A stretch of 64,000 nt of DNA from NCBI GenBank assembly GCA_026413225.1, contig CM048576.1:3232501-3296500 (forward strand), written 5' to 3'. A program made the position numbers and the translations under genes. Source of the stretch: Otis tarda. Its lineage: Eukaryota; Chordata; Aves; Otidiformes; Otididae. The notes beneath the pieces are model-generated. The model had not been told where the DNA came from and made no database searches. It saw nothing but the letters and a program-made list of their open reading frames with translations. Below are positions 1 through 12,125 of this stretch, one piece after another (positions within the stretch are counted from its first letter, which is position 1; the number at the start of each line of letters is the position of its first letter).

Positions 1-3000
1 GTAAACTCTCTGAGTACCTTTATCTCAAAGTTTACAAATACAAATAAAAGTCCCACATAGAAACTTAGTACATGATGAAAGATCCAAATATACACAAGGA
101 GAGTGTTTGTTTGAACGTGCTCTCTGTTCAGGATTCGGCAGTGGCTGCTTCGTTGTAGGAGGTCCAAAAAGTTAATTCACCAAAAGAAGTGGAGTTTTGG
201 AAACAGCAGGGGAGGGACTGAGGCTATTTGTAGATCTGGTTTTCAGTTTCTTTCTTCATCTTTGGAAAAAGTTTGTTTTGGCTTGAGCCAAACCAACCTT
301 TTCCTGAGATCTTCTCTTACCCGGCTCTGATGCACAACTGTGTACCAAGCCAAGCTCAGTAAATTTCTCAACTCTTTTTATTCCAGGGCTGTTTGCCTCC
401 CCGCAGAGAGGTTTCCCTGGGATTCTGCTGGGTTTAGAAAATGGCACGTTGAACTCTCCCAAATCTGCTGGAAACATGGTCTTCTTGCTTAAACCTCTGC
501 CTCGTGTAAGCATGCAGGCCTTACAGATTATGCTGAGCTTTCGCAGATGGATTAGGAAGAACCAGTACCTCCAGTACGTGGCCTTTTATACCTATTTTAA
601 AGGGTATTCCCACTGCTGAGGCTGCCCGTGGCTGGGAAACTGCTTAGTGGCCCATGTCTTTCCATCCCTGGTGACTCACTTGCAGACATTTTTTGGCTGC
701 CCTCCTGGGCTCTGAGGGAAAAGCAGAAGCTGCTTGCCGTGGAAATCTTGCCGCCCTGGGCAAAGGGGCTGCGGGAGAAGGATGTCACGGAGGGACGCTC
801 GCTGCCTGGCAGGAATCTTGGTCCAGCACAGGGGCTTCTGGGGGCTGCATGGCTGGTGGTGATAATTTTGGGTTGTATCTAGGAAAAAGATGAAAGGTTT
901 AGATTCTCATTCTCTCTGAGAAACTGGGAATGGTTAGAAGCAGCATCCGCTAGGAAAAAGTAAAAGGATGTTTCAAAACACTTCACATGGTCAAATCTGA
1001 AAATTTTCCAACAATTTTAAGTGTTAAAGACGTGTCTTTCCTATCTGTTTCTTAAGGACAATTCTCTGTATTTTCTCTTTTCTTTGTTTTTCTGCACAAT
1101 TGCTGTTCTGTGCTTTGGTGGGAAAATATTGAATATGGCATCTAGGAGTTGGCTCTTAACTCTCAGTACCAATTATGTTTGGGTATGCAGAAAGAGATGC
1201 TGTTGTGGCCAGCCATATTCCAGCAGAATGGATAGAACACTGTTGGAAAAGCTTGTCTGTGCAACTTGTGGGTTTTTTTAATGCTCTGATTTGTCAGCGT
1301 GACACCTCAGCTGGTACCTTCTCCTCTGCAGATGCCCTGTGCATCCTCTGCCTCTTTTCCCCCTGCACAGCATGGTTTCTAGAGGGCAGTGAAGCTGGAA
1401 GTGTTTTCTGTCACACTTCTAAAGTAAGCTTAAAATCTGCACCTTGAGGCTTTTCAAATTCAGCAGTAAAGAGTTTGAAAGAATCAGAAGTGCACCTCTG
1501 TTTTGGTACAAAAATACCAGATTTCTTATTTTTCAACAACAGCTGTGCCTCCAGGTTTGGTTATTCTGAAGGGAAGGAATTTTCCCTTTTTAAAATATCT
1601 TTCCGATTTCTTTTCCACGTAGAAGAAATAGGCGGAAAAGCAGGAGGAAAAAACTCAATTTTGGTGAAAGCTGCGGCAGCGCTATTTCTGTAGGGGAGAA
1701 AAACTGCAGGCTTTGGACCAAAGTGACAATTCCCCTTTGGCAACCTCTCCCACGCGGCAGCGGTGCCCATGCTCTCCAGGTGGCAGCTCCCTGTATCGTC
1801 CCTCCCGTTGTTTCTCCGCTGACATCTGCTCCACAGTCTCCGAAACCAACAGAAGCCTTGCCGTGAATTTCTGAGGCTTTCGGATAACGCTCTGTACGCA
1901 TGCGAACTTAACGTGAGCGTTACATATCCTGTTAAGTCTGCTTGGCTTTTTCCATCAAATGTGTCATTTAAATAACCTAATTAAACGAAGTCCTTTCATT
2001 TTAGATGATGTTTAGATGATGCGTATAATTGCCCTGAGAGCGCAGCCATCCAGCTGGCAGGGAGGTTATGAAGACGTAAAACACTTTAATAAAAACAAGA
2101 CCCTCCTCGTGTTTGGACTCCGTAGCTGGGATGGAAGGCCAGCGCGTCGCACGTGGTTTCAAAACAGCCGCAGGTGTCGTGGAGCTGTCAAGCATGTTCC
2201 AATGGCAGAAATCTTGAATTTTGGCTCGTTGTATGCCGTAAAGCGTGGACTTGCGGGATGTTGGGGGCTTTTATCTCTCTTGGTTGGCAGCTCAGTAGAG
2301 GACGGCATGGGAAGGGATGAGTTTTGTGAAGTGATGGGTGAACCCTGAGGTGGTCCTCACCCAACCACCTTGGGAAGAGCCTTTCTGGGATGCAGGAGGT
2401 GGCCGGATGCTCCTGCCTTACAAACACAGCTCCCACTGAGGTGGAAAGATACGTGCTCTTCATGTCCTGCTGCTCACTGAATGGCTCTTGGCTCCTTCTT
2501 CCCTCCGATGCCTCCATCCGCAGCTCCCCCTGCGAGGCAGGAGTGTCTTTGGGCACAGGCCAGCTCAGTGTGTATAATATTTCCATTAACTCAGGGAGCC
2601 AAACTCTCGGGCTCAGGGCCCAGGCTGTGCTGGAGAGGCAGCGTAGCTGGAGTGACAGTGCTCGTCCATCACCCAGATGTCAGCAAGCGGCTGAGGAGGG
2701 GACGGACAGCGAGACCCCGGCGTGGAGGGCTCACACCCGCTTTGATAGCGGTGATGCCTTGGCGAGACGTGATGGCTCCTGGGACAGCGTTACCTGGCGC
2801 TGAGCTCTTTCCTGAGAAAGATGCTGCTGCAGGGCACCTGCTGCGCTCCCCTGGGGCCGGTAAGGCCGAGGAGGTGACAGCAGCTCCCTGGCTCCATGCA
2901 ATCAGCTGGATTTGCTTCTCGTAGGCGTGCAGAGAACACATCTGCTCAGCAGGGACACACGTTTCCAGGACCCTCTTTTCTATCCCAGCCAGAGCTAGAA

Positions 3001-4594
3001 ATCCTTCACCCTGGAGACTTGCTGTGCTGACACATCCTCTCTGGCCACAACAGAGCAGATCCTGCTTTTTTTTTTTTTTAAAAAAAAAAAAAAACACAAA
3101 ACCCACTCCAAGCCAGAAAGCGCTTAACGTTTCCCTTTTCCAAAGGGTCTGAGCCACGTCGCATCCTGCGGGGACGGTGGCTGTCTTCCCCCCTCCCCAT
3201 GCACATCGGAGAGGGATGCAAGCGGGATGGGTTCCCCCTGCAGCTAAAACAAGTCCTCCAGGAAACGATGGCCAAGGTGATATTGATGCTGTCCCCCTAC
3301 TTTTTTGCAGCCTAGGTTATTTTTTTCCTTTTAAATTCTTCTTGCCCCCTCTCTCCTGCAGCACAAGAAGACATTATTGTACCAAAGTTTTTTTTTTTCT
3401 GCATACTTGCAGCGTGAGCAAAGCAGGAGGGGTGAGGGCAAGGAGGGGGGTTTGAAAGGTTTGGGGAAAACAAAATTAAAAAAAAAAAAAATCTCACACA
3501 GGGCTTAGTTTACAAGGGGCAGCTGAGCGTATAAACCCTGTTCTCCGAAGAGGGTTGTTAGGAGCTGTTCTGGCAGTGTTTCCCCTCCTACCCCCAGCCT
3601 CTGGCTAAGCTGTTTCGAGGGAAAGCAGAATGGGGAAAGAGGCGGGGGGAAGCATTTTTGAATGGTTCAAAAATGAGACCTCAAAAAAAAAAAGAAAACA
3701 AAACAAAAATTCCAAGAACCCCAGTGACAGACACAGCAAGGCTTATTGAGCTGTGCAAATAAACTGGGAGAAGTGGGCTGGGTGGCTCTGGGAAGGTGGG
3801 CGAAGTGGTGCAGATGGGGGTCAATGCCTCGTGCACCCGAGACGTCATTATTTCATAGGGCAAATGATCCCAAAGTGGGACAAATGTCCCCCTCCCAAAA
3901 TCAGCTGGTGGCTCACCTAGCTGGCAGATCCCGAGGTGTTCTGCAGGGCGTTGGGCAGGGAGTGCCCACAAAATTCCCCATAAATCCCCATAAATCCCTA
4001 TCCCAAGCCGTTCTGGTGGGAGCCGATGTCCCGTTGGTGGCTCAGGACGTGGGTTTCGTGTGGTGTTTTGGGGAGGTGGAGCAGAGGTACTATGCTGTTC
4101 CTGGCAGATTGCTTGTAAACCCCCCCCCCTTCCTCGTGTACTTCCCTTATCTGCAGCGCGGCTGAGCATCTCGCTGTTTCAATAACTGGGGTTATGGTAC
4201 CACAACCAGCAGTCTCTGTGTTTTTATAGACGAGCAATTGCAAATCCAGCTTCTGGGATGCAGAGGGCTTTTGCTTCCTTTTGCCTACTTATAAAACTCG
4301 GTGATGCCAACTTGTCTGCATTAATAATGTTTTTTGTCCTTATTCCCTGCAAAGCGAAAGGCCTGGTGTTTGCACAGGATTTTTTTTTTTCTTCTCCCTG
4401 ATATTGATATTATCGTTGGATCTTAATGAGTCTGTCAGCCTCTTTAGATAAAATTAATTTTCAGGCCTGTGGTCCCAGGGACCAGCAGGGAGGATGTGGT
4501 GGGTTCTCAATCCTGCCCATTGCCCATACAAAACATCTTTGAAACTGGGCAAAACCTGACTTTTTTTTTTTTGCCAGGTGTCACATTGTAACGT

Positions 4595-4770
4595 GTTCTC
4601 ATCCTGTCGGACACTGTTTCTAAATCCGCGTTTCGTTGACATCTTGCGCTGGTGCGCGGGCAGGTACGTGCGCGCGCTGCCTCGGCTGAGAGGTGAGCGC
4701 TTGTTAGAAACACGCTGCGAAGGAACGGCCCCGTACACACGTACCTCTTGTTAAACACGACGGGGAGGAG
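4595..4770. other. CpG cluster beside an AT-rich island
   Basis: About 20 CpGs in 175 bp, including GTGCGCGGGCAG/GTACGT, a strong donor-like site on the + strand. It directly abuts the AT-rich island at 4800-4920. Confidence 0.35.
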
Positions 4771-4799
4771 GTGGGGATCTCGGTGAGATCTCTCAGCAC

Positions 4800-4920
4800 T
4801 GTGTGCAATAAATATAGTTTTAATGAGCAGTCATTAACAACCGGACAATAACAGCTTTATTAAGCTTAAATTAAAGGCATGCTTGGGAACCTTAATCTGA
4901 GACTGCATGGTGTCATGGAA
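4800..4920. promoter_or_regulatory. AT-rich motif island, candidate conserved enhancer
   Basis: Contains TTAATGAG, TCATTAAC, the SOX-like ACAATAAC, TTTATTAAGC and AATTAAAGG in 120 bp, between GC-rich flanks. This is the texture of conserved developmental enhancers. Conservation cannot be tested here. Confidence 0.3.
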
Positions 4921-7900
4921 TATACTGGAATTCAGCTTTTTTTTTTTTCTTTTTATTTAAGACTTGCAATAGTAATTTGTGAGGAGGGAGAGGCCGCTTC
5001 GGCCCTGCTGTCCTCCCGTGAGTGAAACAAAGCATCTTCCCCTTCGTTCCCCCCACAGCATCCCAAAGAGGGAGGCTCCTTCTCTCCCAGCCTCCGGCAA
5101 CAGCCATGTGTTGCGACGCGATGTTAGGTCCCAACCTCAAAGTCCTGTCTCTGTGGGTGGGCATTGTGCACAGCTGGCTTTTTCCAGGAAAAAAAGAAGT
5201 TTTTTTCCTGCTGCTGCTTAACCCCTGCCTACCAAAATCGTGGGGGTGGCTCATGTGCCCAGAGCTGCGCGTGGTTTTGCGGGATCAGGATGCAGGTCTG
5301 GGCTGGGGTCCCTCTCGGTTGTCGTTGCCTGGAAGCCAGGCCAGGGACCACGCGTTGCTTCGGGACTCGGGAGCAGGCAGGAGCGAAGGATGCCAAGAAG
5401 GAATCCCACTCTTTATTAGACGATGATAAAACCATGGTAAAATAATAGTAACACCTGGGCACAAATATCCAAAGTGGAAAAATCTCAGGACAGCCTACAA
5501 CATAATGACAAGCCGCTGGAAAGCTATCACTATGGCCTCTCCCACCGCTGATCACTGCCCCTGCATCCTCCTGGCCTGCCCAGGTGACTGCTGAGCTCTG
5601 CAGTTTGCTTTCTTAAATGGGTTATTTTCCTTCCTGAGGCAGGAAGCTGGCCAACTGCCTTTCAAACCTGTAATGACCAGCTCTGGTCCTTCCTGGGAAC
5701 ATCCAGCCCATAAACACGATGGCTCTCCTCTCTGTGGCCGGGCCGCCTTTCGTGGTGTCACTCTTGGAGGTGGTCCGGGGCAGGTAAGCTCGGGCCTCTC
5801 CTGCATCCAGATCCTTACCGGAGGGCGGGCAGTACGAGGCATGGTGGGACAGGTGGTCAGCCTGCTTTCAAAGACCTTGGGCTGACCTCGAAAAATGACT
5901 CGGCGTTGGTGTGAATCAGACCTTCCTCCAAACCCAGAGCGTGGGACTTGCATCAGCTCCCTTCCCTTAAATCCACTTAACGTGTCCCTCTGACCTGGAC
6001 CCCGTGAACTCCCTCAGCTCCTCTCCCGCTGCCTTGTCATCCTCGCTGCTCTCTTCCAGCTGCCCTTACCATCTGGGCTGACCTGCTTGTGTCTTATTGC
6101 TTAATTTTTTTTTTCCAGCTATTTTTTATTTTTTCAATGTACTTTTGAGAATTAACATCATTGCCAGTGCTCCCTTCTTCCGCTCTAAATGGGTGACTGT
6201 GTCTCCAGTGCTTTAAATCCAGATTTCACTTGATAATATAACTCTTAGGAAACGTGTTGAGCTAAGTCAACTTAGGTCTGACTGATTTCTCTGCTAGCTC
6301 AGAAATCAGTGAAATGATGCTGTGAGATGAGAATTGAGCTTGGAAGTGGCCTTCTCTGTGCCTTCCCATGCAGGAGAGGTCTTAAAACTGGACAAAATAA
6401 AGCAAATTCCTCCCTGAATTCATCAGCTCCTTGCCAGGGATGAACTGGATCCAGGAATAAGGGTTTTGCTGTGGAGTTGGCTTCCTGAATATTCCACTTC
6501 ACGGTGGAAGGGTTTGTGTACGTTTTAGCATCAAGTGTTTCTCTGAATTGGCTGGAAAATGCGAGATGTTTCTGCAGAATATTTCAGTGTTCTATGGAAA
6601 AATACATCAGCTGTGATTTTTTTTTTTTTGGAGAGGGCTTGCAAACAACGAAAAAAGAAAACATGATTTTTGGCTGGAGCTGTTTGTGTTGCTCTTTTGG
6701 GCTGGACTTTGAGGGTAATCACAGTGTTATAGCGAGGTGGAGTTTATTTGCATGAGTTCCTTTGCTTGAAACTGGGCGAAGTTTTGCTGCTGTTGAAGAT
6801 GTGGTGGGTGTCATGTTTTTAGATCCTGCCCTAACCACCAACACCGCTTACCTCTCGCAGCCTTTTCGATTTCTTCATACAAAGCAGGCAAAAGGCACTT
6901 GGCCTCAAAGCTTATTCAACAAGCAAAACAAACATCCCACCTCTGCATTTTACAAGCTATTTATTCCAGACGTGATAAATTTTTGGCTCTGGCAGAAAAG
7001 CCTGAGTGTGGCATGGCATCCTTAAATAGCAGGGAGAAAAGTTTTTTAAGTTGACACGGCGTTAGACTCTGATCTTGCTCCTGCTCTTCTGAGCCATCCC
7101 GAAAAGCAAGGAGATTAAAAGAAAAATATTTTGTGGGGAAAAAAAAGAAAAAATCCTGATGAGCAGGGCTGGGTTCAAGGGTTTACTGGTAGAGTGGGGT
7201 TAATTTGAGTAAGGCTGAGCTTCATAAGTTACTAGCCAAGTCCCCCTCTTCCACGCAATCACTTTCTCAAGACAGCTTGCACAAGTGTTTTCCTTAGCGT
7301 TAATCACTCCACTTCCTCCAGATGAAGGACTGTTGTGCAAGCTGCTGGGTCAGCACGCGGGATATCGGGATGGGGGCCCGTTTAAATACCAAATTACCAC
7401 CCTTTTCCCGTGTAGATGTGCCGCAGCGCTTTGCAGAACCTGGACCTGGAGAGCGAGGATGTCTGCTGAGCGGAGGGTGGAGATCAGAGACCCCAAAATG
7501 GTCCAGAAAGAAAGAGACCTACCTGGCCGCTCCCTCTTGGGAAACGTCTCCCCAGTGCAGAGCTGGCATTTAATGCTCTTGTCAGAAGAGAAGCTCCTGT
7601 AGCAAAATGACATTGTGGATCCTGGTGGGACTCAAACCTTTGGCTCCGGCGTGTCTAGGGACTGGAAAGCTGATGATTAGATAACTGTAAACCATCCTTT
7701 TTTACAGCTCGTGCTGGCTTTGATCAGAATGGGAATGAAGCGCACCAGGTTCTGGGGGCGGAGAGGAGAAATGGTTTTGAGATTAAACGAAGTCTTGGCG
7801 GACCCTGCTGCGGGGTTTGCTTCTGGTCTGGGGCAAGTCTCTGACTCTCTTAGTGCCTCAGTTTCCCCAGCACCAACTCTTTGCTCTGGTGTATTGGTGC

Positions 7901-8429
7901 AAAGAGTAATTTGAAAATGGACGCACCTTGCTCTGAATGGAGTCAACGGGCACTGGGAGCCTACAGGGCTCCCACAACTTCATTTAAATTTGGCATCGGT
8001 GTCCGTAAAGGGATTTAGAAAACCCCTAACCTGCCATCTCTTGGCTGATGTCACCCAGGTTTGTTGCATGTTGCTTGTGCAACGGTGTCGGGTACGGCCA
8101 CCTCACTCCTCCGTGATGTCTCTTGTGCTATTTTTCCGTTGGGTTGGGAGCTCAGAAGGAAAGACTGGAGTAGGTTAGACACTTCTATCCTCTCTATATT
8201 GGGAATGAATTGCAGGATTTGCTGCTTGTCAGGGTGGGAATGAAATCCCCAAGCGCTACACACGCAGCCCCATCCAAGCCTCTTCCATCTCTCCTGGTGC
8301 TGATGTCCTTATCGCTGGGAAAAATATTCTTGTTTCCTGCCTTGCTAAATACTCAGAAAAGTCGATCTTTGTCTGAAGTGGTCTCCAGCCTGGGCTGCTG
8401 TGTTTTGCCTGGTTGCTAAGCTTGTCTCA

Positions 8430-8530
8430 TGCGTGGTTAATGCCTGATGAGATCATGGTGCCATTTAGCGTTTTGCGGATAATTCAGGATTATTCATTAA
8501 CAAAATCAAGAACAAGCAGGTGTATTCATA
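8430..8530. promoter_or_regulatory. AT-rich motif island, candidate conserved enhancer
   Basis: GGTTAATGCC, GGATAATTC, GGATTATTC and CATTAACAAAAT occur within 100 bp, giving TAAT cores and bicoid-type GGATTA. Conservation unknown. Confidence 0.28.
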
Positions 8531-11500
8531 GGCTGCCTTCGTGGAAAGGAGAAAAACAACAGCTCTGGGAAACAACATGAACTATTCAGGGGAGACCAAA
8601 ATGCTGGTTGAGTTAAGGGAGCTTAAAGGGGTGGGGGAGATGGAAATTTGTTTCCAGGACAGATGAATTTAAAGCTTTTTATGCCATTAACCCTGCAAAT
8701 GTGGGGAGTTTAGTCCATCGGAGTGGAGACAGCCTCCTCTCCCATAACAACAGAGTGTGCAGAAGAAGGATTTAGAGAATGGCTGTGTGCTTATATTATG
8801 TGGTGGGCTGGTCGATGTGAACGCGAGGGAGATGGAGAGCAGCACGGCGTCTGTTTGTGTCCATAGCATCTCTGTAGGCGCAAAGCTCTGGTCCTTCCTC
8901 TTTTGGAAGGGATTGTGCTATTTTCTGTCTGATCTGCAGGCAGAAGATGTGGAATAAACCAAATAAAGCCTTAAAGAGCTGCCTCTTTTGGGAGTAGAAG
9001 CTGGCATCAGCCTACGTGGTCGTGGTAGTCCCTCTCGTTACTGCCCACAAAAAATGTTGTTCTGGGGCAGATCGCATCTCTGTGGGGACAAACCGTCCTT
9101 GTAACGGGCTCCAGTGGTCTCGTACACGCGGCCGCGCTCAAGTGTGGCTTTTGGATCCTTGGCCAGGGGGTTTAAAGCCATAGCCCTGCGTGCCTCTGGT
9201 CTTTTGAGGATGCCCAAATGCAAAGATAAGGTCCATGTGCTGCCTGTTCAGGAAAAAAATGTTCATTTGTGTTGTATCTGGGGAAAAAAAAAAGGAAAAT
9301 GTTGACTCGTGTTGGAAAAGATATAAGGTATTAGTGACCAAAACTTGATTATTCTCTGCTCAGAATGAAACTTCTCTATTTTCAGGTTTTGGTCTCTTTA
9401 TTTTCCAATAAAACAAGTCCAATACTTTCAAGGAAATCAGATGCTTTCTCTGAGTATTTTTCTATTGAAATAAAAGCCCAGTCTTCCCTTGGAAGAATGA
9501 TTTAATGGATGTTTTTCAAGCTATCCTAGCCGGGATAGTTCAGCCTGAAGGGAGGAAGCTCCGTAGAAGAAACACGAAGCGAAGCAGAGCTTGGGGACTC
9601 CAGGACAGTGGGGCGTTATCAGAAACTGTAATTACACCTTCCCTGGATGTCCAGTTCTCTCTGTGTTGTTTTTTTCTGGACTGTTCAGACCGGTGCATAT
9701 AAATCCCAGAGGCAAATCCCAGCCTTTGCCACGTGCATCCCATGTGGCTTTGGGCTGATTTGAAGAAGAGGTCCATGGGCCTTTTTTTTTCTTTTTTTTT
9801 TTTTTTTGACAGCTAGTAAATTCATTAAAAAATATGGAGAAATGACTCACAAATACCAGTCTAATTTGGCCAGTATGTTTTTGGCCAGAAAGGGATAATT
9901 TTTTTTTTGATGTAGAAATGTTTTGCTTTGACATTTTTCAAAATAAACCCTTTTGACCCCTCTTTCTGTACGAGGGATTTTAAAAAATGGACTAAACGAG
10001 AAGAATAAAATGTTCTACTGAGCTATAAGAACAAACTACCAAATTAAAAGAATGAATCAAAGTGAAACAGAATACTGTTTTAAATCAGAAAATATTAAGC
10101 TGACCCGAAGCAGTTGTTGAGATTTGGCTTTTTTTTCTGAAAACTCTCCAGAGAGTCAGTTACTTTTGACCTAAACTGCAAGTTTCTCCTGCTTTGTGGT
10201 GTGGTGTTTTTTTTTCCTTCCTTTATTTTAACCACCAAGGCCACAAGCCTATTATGTTCAGGAAAAAAAAAAGCTCCCCTCAAATTATAGGCATGAGCTC
10301 TGCATTTGCTCTCTTATTTCTCCAGGGGAAGCAAGCTTGCTCGCACATATGTGTTTGAGCTGCTTTTCTGGTCGGGCAAACCCACTTTGAGGGCAGTAAT
10401 GGTTACAAAAAACCCAACCAAACACCTTCCTGGTTATGGGTGCTACCTTAAGTTATTGGAATGCCAAATATTTCCCAAATATTTGGGGATAGAGCCCAAT
10501 ATCGGTGGCTGCACTATAGCCCCTTGCTTTATGGATCTTCCTGGCTTGCTGCTTGCCCTCGGGGGTTTGTTTTTTTGTTTGTTTGTTTTGTTTGGAGACT
10601 GCTCCAGTATTTCAGCCCCAAAATCCTGGAGCATCATTTTGGGCGGGCTTCCTCTAGGCAGCAACCCACCGAATTAGCACCCAGCCCCACCCAGCCCCAC
10701 ACCTACTTTAAATCATCGGCAACCCACGTAAGCAGGGGTGACGTCATTCGGTGGCTGCCCATTCACCTTTTCAGCGTGAGGTCTGCCCAAATTTCCCTCC
10801 TCAACCTTCTGCTGCTGCCAATTCCCACACCGCGGGACCTTGGATGCGAAGGACGAGCGATCGCCTCGCCGGCGTCCAAATCACGCGGTGCAAAGATGAG
10901 CGAAGCTCCGTCCCCAGCCCATCTGTTCTTCCCGCACTTGCGAATTTTATGTGAAAATGGCTTCAAAACTGCCTCAAAACCTTGAGCTAATGCTCTTATC
11001 TCATTAAACGTCAAGCTCTCATGCATGTGAATCCCAGACCAAACCCCCTCGTGGCATCTGCAGCTTTTAGGCTGAGCTTAAAGCTTTTTCCCAAGTGCCC
11101 GGTGACGGTAAGGACCTATGTGAAAAGCTTGGCTCGACTTAATTTTTCAGGAAGTCTTAAATTCTGCCTTCTGCGAGGTTTCCCAGGTCAGATACACAAA
11201 GCCTGACCTGTGTGAATACTGGTTTCTGTGGTTTACGGGCAGTTCCTAAAAGCTTAATAACTAAGAAAGTGCTTTGTGGCTCCATCCAAATAATTCTGTT
11301 GATTTTTCTCAGCTAGTAAAAAAAAAAATCTGAAGGGTTTCTTATCAAATCAAGACTTGCTTGAGTCTGTAGGGAATTTTTTTTTTTTCCATTTCCATTC
11401 TGATTCTTTCAACTAAATTTAAAAGGTGAAAATTTAGAAGTGGCAATCTACTTTGAATCAGCAAATCATAGGTGTGGCAGCAACCAAACCTGTGGCTCTG

Positions 11501-11794
11501 TCGTCTGAAAAAGTCAAAGGGACTATTTTTTACTCCCTCAAAATTGTTTCCTTTTGGAACAATTTGCAAAACCAGCGTGAGCTCTCAGTGTTATTTGCGG
11601 ATCTCTGAAAACATTTCAGGAAAGAATGACATACAGGCGTACCTGAGACAAGCCCAGCCTTCCCCCGCCAGTATTTCTCTTTTTTCTGGTCTCCAAATAT
11701 CGGCGATTCGCTTCCAGGATAGCCGGTGTGTGCAGCAAACCCCATGGGTGCTTGACACCTATTTTTGGGGTGATTTCTCTGGCTTTTCCTGATA

Positions 11795-11819
11795 TTTTTT
11801 TTTTTTTTTTTTTTTTTTT
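11795..11819. repeat. Poly-T tract (25 bp)
   Basis: Homopolymer run preceded by TGATA. No flanking element recognised. Confidence 0.97.
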
Positions 11820-11989
11820 CCTCTGGCTAGCCTGATGGGAGAAGAGCGTTCTGCTGTGGCTGAGAGCTGCTGGGAAGATGAAAACAAGGGAAACTTTTAC
11901 TGGTGACTCGAGGCATCCATAAAAAAAAAAAATAAATTTGTGTAGCTAGATCTTGCTTTGGTCTAAAGCATCCAAGCTCTGCCGAGGCA

Positions 11990-12125
11990 TAGCGATGGTT
12001 GTAAGAGTGATTATACGCCAGTACGTTGTTGTTATGTACCAGTTACAGCAATGATTATTAATTGTAGTTGCGAAGGATTTAACCTGGACTGAGTATGTGT
12101 TAATCGGGAGATGGAAACAATTTGC
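11990..12125. promoter_or_regulatory. AT-rich motif island, weak enhancer candidate
   Basis: Contains ATGATTATTAATTG and GTTAATCGGG with little low-complexity sequence. Weaker than the other islands. Confidence 0.2.

Noticed and set aside
2016..2803. Overlapping + strand frames of 110-147 codons as genes
   Set aside because: No known domain, no consistent frame, and open frames overlap on both strands as expected in GC-rich noncoding DNA.
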